Source: Aeromicrobium chenweiae (GTDB lineage Bacteria > Actinomycetota > Actinomycetes > Propionibacteriales > Nocardioidaceae). Taken from it: a stretch of 64,000 nt of DNA. Shown piece by piece: positions 59,763-64,000 of the stretch (its first letter is position 1; each line of letters begins with the position of its first letter). The notes beneath the pieces were generated by a model. The model ran no database searches, had not been told where the DNA came from, and worked only from the letters and a program-made list of their open reading frames with translations. The stretch is from contig NZ_CP026952.1 of the NCBI RefSeq assembly GCF_003065605.1, positions 2,790,001 to 2,854,000 on the forward strand. Direction: 5' to 3'. The translations under genes and the position numbers were made by a program.

Positions 59763-61286
59763 TCAGAACAGGTCGGCTGCCTTCACTGCCGTCTCGTAGA
59801 TGCCGTACGCCAGCGGCACCAGGACCACGATCCAGGCGATGACCAGCAACGGTCCGGCCTTGTCGATCGCCACGTCGGTGCCGCCGTCGCCGGCGGATTC
59901 GACGGGTGCCTCAGCCGTGGCGGCCGCCGCCTTGTCCTCGTGGAAGCGCGAGGCGACCGGCCGGATCAGGAGGTTGGCCACGAACCCGACCGCCAAGATG
60001 GCGACCATCGTCAGCAGCGCGGGACGGTAGTCCCCCGCGTTGAGCTTGCCGGGCTCGCCCTGGGCGTCCAGGAACCCGTTGACGATCAGCGGGCCCGCCA
60101 CGCCCGCGGCCGCCCACGCGGTGAGCAGGCGCCCGTGGATCGCGCCGACCTGGTAGGTGCCGAACAGGTCGCGCAGGTACGCCGGCACGGTCGCGAACCC
60201 GCCGCCGTAGAAGCTGATGATGACGCCCGCGAGCAGGGCGAACAGGATCGTGGACGACGAGCCCTGGAAGGCCAAGAAGGCGTACAGGACGATGCCGATG
60301 CCCAGATAGCCCACGTACATGTTCTTGCGCCCGACGACGTCGGACGTGGACGACCAGATGAACCGGCCCGCGAGGTTGAACAGCGAGAGCAGCCCGACGA
60401 AGCCGGCTGCCGACGCCGCACTGACCGAGGACTTGGAGCCGTCACGGAAGAAGTCCTGGATCATCGGGGAGGCCTGCTCGAGGATGCCGATGCCGGCGGT
60501 GACGTTGCAGAACAGCACGACCCACAGCAGCCAGAACTGGGGCGTCTTGATCGCGTTGTCGGCCGAGACGTTGTCGGTCGTGACGAGCGCCTTGGCCTTC
60601 ACTGTCGACGGGTCGAATCCGGCCGGCTTCCAGCCGTCCGCCGGCACGCGGATGAGCCAGGCGCCGAACAGCATCAGGACGAGGTAGACCAGGCCGAGGG
60701 TCACGAACAGCTTGGCCACGGCCGAGCCGGACGCGATGCCCGTCGCGGTGTCGTACTTGTCGTCGTAGATGCCGAGCAGCTTGGACGACAGGGGGCTCGC
60801 GATCATCGCGCCGCCGCCGAAGCCCATGATCGCCATGCCTGTCGCGAGGCCGGGACGGTCCGGGAACCACTTGATCAGCGTCGACACCGGGGAGATGTAG
60901 CCGATCCCCAGGCCGATGCCCCCGATGAAGCCGTAGCCGAGATAGACGAGCCACAGCTGGTCGGTGGCGATGCCGAGCGAGCCGACCATGAACCCGCCGG
61001 ACCAGAACACCGCCGCGGTGACCATCGCCCGACGCGGTCCCCCGGTGTCGACCCACGTGCCGAAGATCGCCGCGGACAGGCCGAGCATGACGATCGCGAT
61101 CGAGAAGATGATCCCGATCTTGGTCAGGCTCGAGTCGAAGTGCTGCACGAGCGACGCCTTGTAGACGCTCGTCGCGTACACCTGCCCGATGCAGAAGTGG
61201 ACTGCCAGTGCGGCCGGCGGGATCAGCCAGCGGTTGAAGCCGGGCTTGGCGACCGTGTGCCGGCGGTCGAGGACTGCGAGTGCCAT
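59763..61286 (-). CDS. OFA family MFS transporter (oxalate/formate antiporter-like)
   Basis: 507-residue MFS protein with 12 membrane segments and a central hydrophilic loop near residue 215. The N-terminal RWLIPPAALAVHFCIGQVYATSVY stretch (shown in part) and GTWVDTGGPRRAM, GFIGGIGLGIGYISP are typical of the oxalate/formate antiporter (OFA) group. Substrate cannot be deduced; monocarboxylates are plausible. ATG 61286 follows GGGGGAGA. No linked enzyme gene is evident, and the spacer of 75 bp separates it from a TetR regulator on the same strand. Confidence 0.88.
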   Translation of the reverse strand: MALAVLDRRHTVAKPGFNRWLIPPAALAVHFCIGQVYATSVYKASLVQHFDSSLTKIGIIFSIAIVMLGLSAAIFGTWVDTGGPRRAMVTAAVFWSGGFMVGSLGIATDQLWLVYLGYGFIGGIGLGIGYISPVSTLIKWFPDRPGLATGMAIMGFGGGAMIASPLSSKLLGIYDDKYDTATGIASGSAVAKLFVTLGLVYLVLMLFGAWLIRVPADGWKPAGFDPSTVKAKALVTTDNVSADNAIKTPQFWLLWVVLFCNVTAGIGILEQASPMIQDFFRDGSKSSVSAASAAGFVGLLSLFNLAGRFIWSSTSDVVGRKNMYVGYLGIGIVLYAFLAFQGSSSTILFALLAGVIISFYGGGFATVPAYLRDLFGTYQVGAIHGRLLTAWAAAGVAGPLIVNGFLDAQGEPGKLNAGDYRPALLTMVAILAVGFVANLLIRPVASRFHEDKAAAATAEAPVESAGDGGTDVAIDKAGPLLVIAWIVVLVPLAYGIYETAVKAADLF

Positions 61287-61360
61287 GTTCTCCCCCAGAT
61301 GTGACGTACGACGCTCATCCCAACCTAGGGGCCAAGGACCCTGTGCGCACCCGGGCAGCG

Positions 61361-61948
61361 TCAGACCATGACCGCCCTGCGCACTGCGTCGCGCAGGAAG
61401 TCACGGCGCCGGCGGTGCACGACCTCGTCCTCGTCGGCGGTCGCGGCGTACACGTTGCTCACCGGCGACCACGCCATCGACATCGCGATCACCATCGCCA
61501 TGATGTCGAACGGATCGCCCTCGACCAGGACACCGGCCGCCTGGCCGGCGGCGATGGCGGCCAGCTTGCCCTGGTCCATCCGGTCGGCGTCCGGGACCAG
61601 GTGGCCCGCGGGCCGCCGCTCGAGGCGCGCCCACGTGGCCAGCCGGATCAGGTCGGGCCGCGCGAGGTACTCGTCGTACAGACGGACGGCCCAGTCCCCG
61701 GGGTCCTCCGCGCTGATGGGCACCACGTCCATGATCCGCTCGAGCGACGCGGCGAAGACCGTGTCGAACAGCTCGTCCTTGCTGCCGAAGTACGCGTACA
61801 GCTGGGCCTTGTTGCTGCGCGCCACCGCGACGATGCGGTCCACCCGAGCCCCCGCGATGCCGTGCTGGGCGAACTCCGCGGTCGCCGCCTCGAGCATGCG
61901 GGCGCGGGTCGCCTCACCGCGGGCGCTGAGGGCCGGTGTCTCGGTCAT
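61361..61948 (-). CDS. TetR family transcriptional regulator
   Basis: 195-residue TetR regulator. The helix-turn-helix lies in residues 8-58 (EATRARMLEAATAEF, AGARVDRIVAVARSNKAQLYAYF in pieces). The C-terminal domain resembles TetR_C_17-like or similar ligand domains. Divergent from the alcohol dehydrogenase gene; two similar inverted repeats in the shared promoter probably bind this protein and allow self- and target repression. ATG 61948. Confidence 0.9.
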   Translation of the reverse strand: MTETPALSARGEATRARMLEAATAEFAQHGIAGARVDRIVAVARSNKAQLYAYFGSKDELFDTVFAASLERIMDVVPISAEDPGDWAVRLYDEYLARPDLIRLATWARLERRPAGHLVPDADRMDQGKLAAIAAGQAAGVLVEGDPFDIMAMVIAMSMAWSPVSNVYAATADEDEVVHRRRRDFLRDAVRRAVMV

Positions 61949-61952
61949 GGGT

Positions 61953-61973
61953 ACAGACTACCAACCGGTCTGT
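61953..61973. promoter_or_regulatory. TetR operator 1, ACAGAC-N9-GTCTGT
   Basis: Perfect 6-bp arms beginning 5 bp upstream of the tetR start, well placed for autorepression. A related site lies 31 bp farther toward the dehydrogenase gene. Confidence 0.5.
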
Positions 61974-62004
61974 TTGCATCCACGGTCCTCACGGGTTACG
62001 GTTA

Positions 62005-62026
62005 ACAGACCAACTAGTAGGTATGT
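62005..62026. promoter_or_regulatory. TetR operator 2, ACAGACC-N8-GGTATGT
   Basis: Imperfect inverted repeat (one mismatch) with the same ACAGAC arm as operator 1, 15 bp before the dehydrogenase start codon, placed to block that promoter. Confidence 0.45.
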
Positions 62027-62041
62027 TCTGAGGAGATCGCG

Positions 62042-63076
62042 ATGCGCCCGTCCCACGCCCTGCAGGCCGACCAACCGCACGACGTCCCCCACCGGGTGCG
62101 GGTCGAGCGACGGGACCTGCGCCCCGACGACGTGGCGATCCGGGTCACCCACTGCGGTGTCTGCCACTCCGATCTGCACGCGCTCGCGGCCGGCCCGGAG
62201 GCCTTCCCGCTCGTGCCGGGCCACGAGTTCGTCGGGGAGGTCGTCGAGGTCGGTCCCGACGTGCGCGACTTCGCCGTCGGCGACCCCGTGGCGGTCGGCA
62301 ACATCGTCGACTCCTGCGGGGTCTGCCCGATGTGCCGCGCCGACCAGGAGAACTTCTGCCAGGACTTCCCGACCCTCACGTACGGCGGCCGCGACCGGGT
62401 CGACGGCAGCACCACCCTCGGCGGGTTCAGCACCGAGTACGTCGCCCGCGACCGGTTCGTCTACCACCGTCCGGCCGGTCTCGACGCTGCGGGCGTCGCT
62501 CCCCTGATGTGCGCGGGCGTCACGGTCTGGGAGCCGCTGCGCGCGTGGGGCGTCGGCGACGGATCGGCGGTCGGCGTCGTCGGGCTCGGCGGGCTCGGCC
62601 ACCTGGCGGTCAAGATGGCGCACGCACTCGGCGCACGCGTGACCGTCTTCACCAGGACGCTCGACAAGGCCGACGACGCTCGCGCGCTGGGCGCCGACGA
62701 CGTCGTCCTCTCCACCGACGACGCGGCGATGGCCGCCGTGGCCGGCACCCTTGACCTGGTGATCGACACGGTCGCCGTCCCGCACCCGGTCGAGCCCTAT
62801 CTCCGTGTGCTCGCGATGGACGGCACCCTCTGCTCGCTGGGCCATCTCGGACCGGTGACCGTCGAGACCACGGCCCTGCTCATCGGGCGCAAGCGGCTCT
62901 CGTCGTCCGGCAGCGGCGGACGACGGAGCACGCGAGAGATGCTCGACTTCTGCAGCCGGCACGGGATCGTCGCCGACGTCGAGGTGCTGCCGTCGCGGTC
63001 GATTGCCGTCGCACTCGAACGCCTCGAGGCCGGTGACGTCCGCTACCGGTTCGTGCTCGACCTCGCCGACCTCTGA
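62042..63076 (+). CDS. Zinc-dependent alcohol dehydrogenase (CAD-like MDR)
   Basis: 344-residue medium-chain alcohol dehydrogenase of the cinnamyl-alcohol-dehydrogenase-like group. The catalytic zinc cysteine and histidine are in CGVCHSDLHA and GHEFVGEVVEVG. The structural-zinc cysteines are in CGVCPMCRADQENFC. The NADP Rossmann loop is VGLGGLGHLAVKMA. It oxidises or reduces alcohols and aldehydes, preferentially with NADP(H) in this group. GAGGAG precedes ATG 62042. Divergent tetR probably represses it. Confidence 0.92.
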   Translation: MRPSHALQADQPHDVPHRVRVERRDLRPDDVAIRVTHCGVCHSDLHALAAGPEAFPLVPGHEFVGEVVEVGPDVRDFAVGDPVAVGNIVDSCGVCPMCRADQENFCQDFPTLTYGGRDRVDGSTTLGGFSTEYVARDRFVYHRPAGLDAAGVAPLMCAGVTVWEPLRAWGVGDGSAVGVVGLGGLGHLAVKMAHALGARVTVFTRTLDKADDARALGADDVVLSTDDAAMAAVAGTLDLVIDTVAVPHPVEPYLRVLAMDGTLCSLGHLGPVTVETTALLIGRKRLSSSGSGGRRSTREMLDFCSRHGIVADVEVLPSRSIAVALERLEAGDVRYRFVLDLADL

Positions 63077-63134
63077 GCGGGACCGCCGAGCGACGCCACG
63101 GAGGCGTCTCCCGAGCGGGGCTCCGGCGCCCCGG

Positions 63135-63140
63135 TACAGT
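63135..63140 (+). promoter_or_regulatory. -10 hexamer TACAGT of the MgtE-N/CBS gene
   Basis: TACAGT ends 6 nt before the GTG at 63147 with no ribosome site: leaderless geometry. Confidence 0.5.
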
Positions 63141-63146
63141 TCGAGC

Positions 63147-64000
63147 GTGAGCGCAACGGCCGGTCGGATCTTCCTGTCCCGCATCGTCGGGCAGGCGGTC
63201 TTCGACCCCGCGGGCGACCAGGTCGGCAAGCTGCGCGACGTCGTGGTGGCCATCCGGTCGGCGAAGCAGCGTCCGCGCGTCCTCGGCATCGTCGTGGAGG
63301 TCCTCGGCCGGCGCCGTGTGTTCCTGCCCATCACGCGCGTGACGTCGCTCGACTCCGGCCAGATCATCACGACCGGCGTCCTGAACGTCCGCAGGTTCGA
63401 GCAGCGCAGCACCGAGACGCTCGCGATCCACGAGCTCCTCGACCGCACCGTGACCCTCCCGGACGGCAACCCGGGCACGGTCTACGACCTCGCGATGGAG
63501 CAGGACCCGCGCCGCGACTGGTACATCTCCCACCTCGCGGTCCAGGCGGGCGGCAAGCGCTTCGGCCGCCGCGGCCCCCACCAAGTGCTGGAGTGGGACG
63601 AGGTCAAGGGCCTCACCTCCGAGGAGACCGGCCAGGGCGCGACGCACCTGCTCGCCACGATGGACGAGATGCGTGCCGTCGACGTCGCCAACGCCCTGCG
63701 GGACCTGCCCTCCAAGCGCCGCATGGAGGTCGTCTCCGAGCTCGACGACGAGCGCCTCGCCGACGTCCTCGAGGAGCTCCCCGAGAAGTACCAGATCGAG
63801 ATCCTCGGCGTGCTCGACCCGGGCCGTGCGGTCGACGTGCTCACCGAGATGGACCCCGACGACGCGGCCGACCTGCTCGGCGAGCTCCCGCCGGCGACGG
63901 CGGAGGGGCTGCTGCTGCAGATGGAGCCGCAGGACGCCCAGGACGTGCGCCGTCTGCTGTCGTACGAGGAGCGCACGGCCGGCGGCATGATGACGACCGA
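63147..64000 (+). CDS. MgtE-N / CBS-type protein with PRC-barrel-like N-terminus (3' end outside window)
   Basis: First 284 residues of a larger protein. Residues 1-75 and 88-170 look like two PRC-barrel-type modules (VGKLRDVVVAIRS, GTVYDLAMEQ). From about residue 175 there is an MgtE N-terminal helical domain with acidic repeats (LPSKRRMEVVSELDDERLADVLEELP). The CBS domain probably begins at RTAGGMMTT, where the window ends. Relatives such as Rv1232c are magnesium-sensing cytoplasmic proteins or partial MgtE transporters; membrane helices would be beyond the edge. Start GTG 63147. Confidence 0.85.
   Translation, partial: MSATAGRIFLSRIVGQAVFDPAGDQVGKLRDVVVAIRSAKQRPRVLGIVVEVLGRRRVFLPITRVTSLDSGQIITTGVLNVRRFEQRSTETLAIHELLDRTVTLPDGNPGTVYDLAMEQDPRRDWYISHLAVQAGGKRFGRRGPHQVLEWDEVKGLTSEETGQGATHLLATMDEMRAVDVANALRDLPSKRRMEVVSELDDERLADVLEELPEKYQIEILGVLDPGRAVDVLTEMDPDDAADLLGELPPATAEGLLLQMEPQDAQDVRRLLSYEERTAGGMMTT

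Overview
This 64 kb window is high-GC actinobacterial chromosome: very dense coding, many GTG starts, 1-4 bp stop/start overlaps, AdnAB-type recombination nucleases, mycoredoxin, WS/DGAT acyltransferase and PucR/TetR regulators. No tRNA, rRNA, CRISPR array or insertion sequence was recognised. The gene order of the first 25 kb matches, from memory, Mycobacterium tuberculosis Rv3193c-Rv3213c. The lack of mycobacterial lipid genes and the overall gene content make a Nocardioidaceae/Propionibacteriales genome (for example Nocardioides or Aeromicrobium) the likeliest source; that is inference.

Region 1 (1-25.2 kb) is conserved core: UPF0182 membrane protein, PPA1309-type protein, YlbL PDZ/Lon-like protease, MoaE, DUF2342 zincin, Nudix hydrolase, YgjP-like metallopeptidase, a small Cys4 protein, an E1/cyclodehydratase-like protein, an AarF kinase, UvrD2, mycoredoxin, NudC, AdnB/AdnA, an alkyltransferase-like protein, MoeZ, TetR, DUF3107, a ferritin-like protein, a DEAD-box helicase, an L,D-transpeptidase and ParA. 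Two unusual spacers lie here: a phased array of DnaA-box-like 9-mers (6.17-6.31 kb) and five 21-bp tandem repeats (11.34-11.45 kb).

Region 2 (25.2-30.5 kb) has an overlapping four-gene operon (SDR, alpha/beta hydrolase, sulfite-oxidase-like molybdoenzyme, FAD/NAD reductase) followed by a secreted M14 carboxypeptidase. Region 3 (30.5-43.6 kb) looks like an acquired catabolic island. It encodes two transporters, a variant SDR, a heme-oxygenase-like diiron oxidase, two different Rieske ferredoxins, a ferredoxin reductase, an aldehyde dehydrogenase, a gamma-glutamyltransferase-family enzyme, RidA, a GlcG/HbpS protein and a PucR regulator. The left edge carries a truncated, about 88 percent identical, same-orientation copy of part of the PHP-domain gene that stands intact at the right edge (43.7-44.6 kb). 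The diiron oxidase, Rieske, reductase and aldehyde dehydrogenase genes look like an uncharacterised multicomponent oxygenase pathway, probably under PucR control. It is the best candidate here for an undescribed system.

Region 4 (43.7-64 kb) is mixed housekeeping and lipid or redox metabolism: a minus-strand run (acyl-CoA dehydrogenase, stress protein, MaoC hydratase, histidine phosphatase, lipoprotein, PHP protein), an EamA permease, an epimerase-like SDR with KstR-like operators, WS/DGAT divergent from an HSL-type esterase, an FdhF/YdeP-like molybdoenzyme, a large secreted amidase, an OFA-type MFS transporter, a TetR/alcohol dehydrogenase pair with paired operators, and the start of an MgtE-N/CBS-type protein. 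Several genes have a -10 hexamer ending exactly 6 nt before the start codon, suggesting widespread leaderless transcription.
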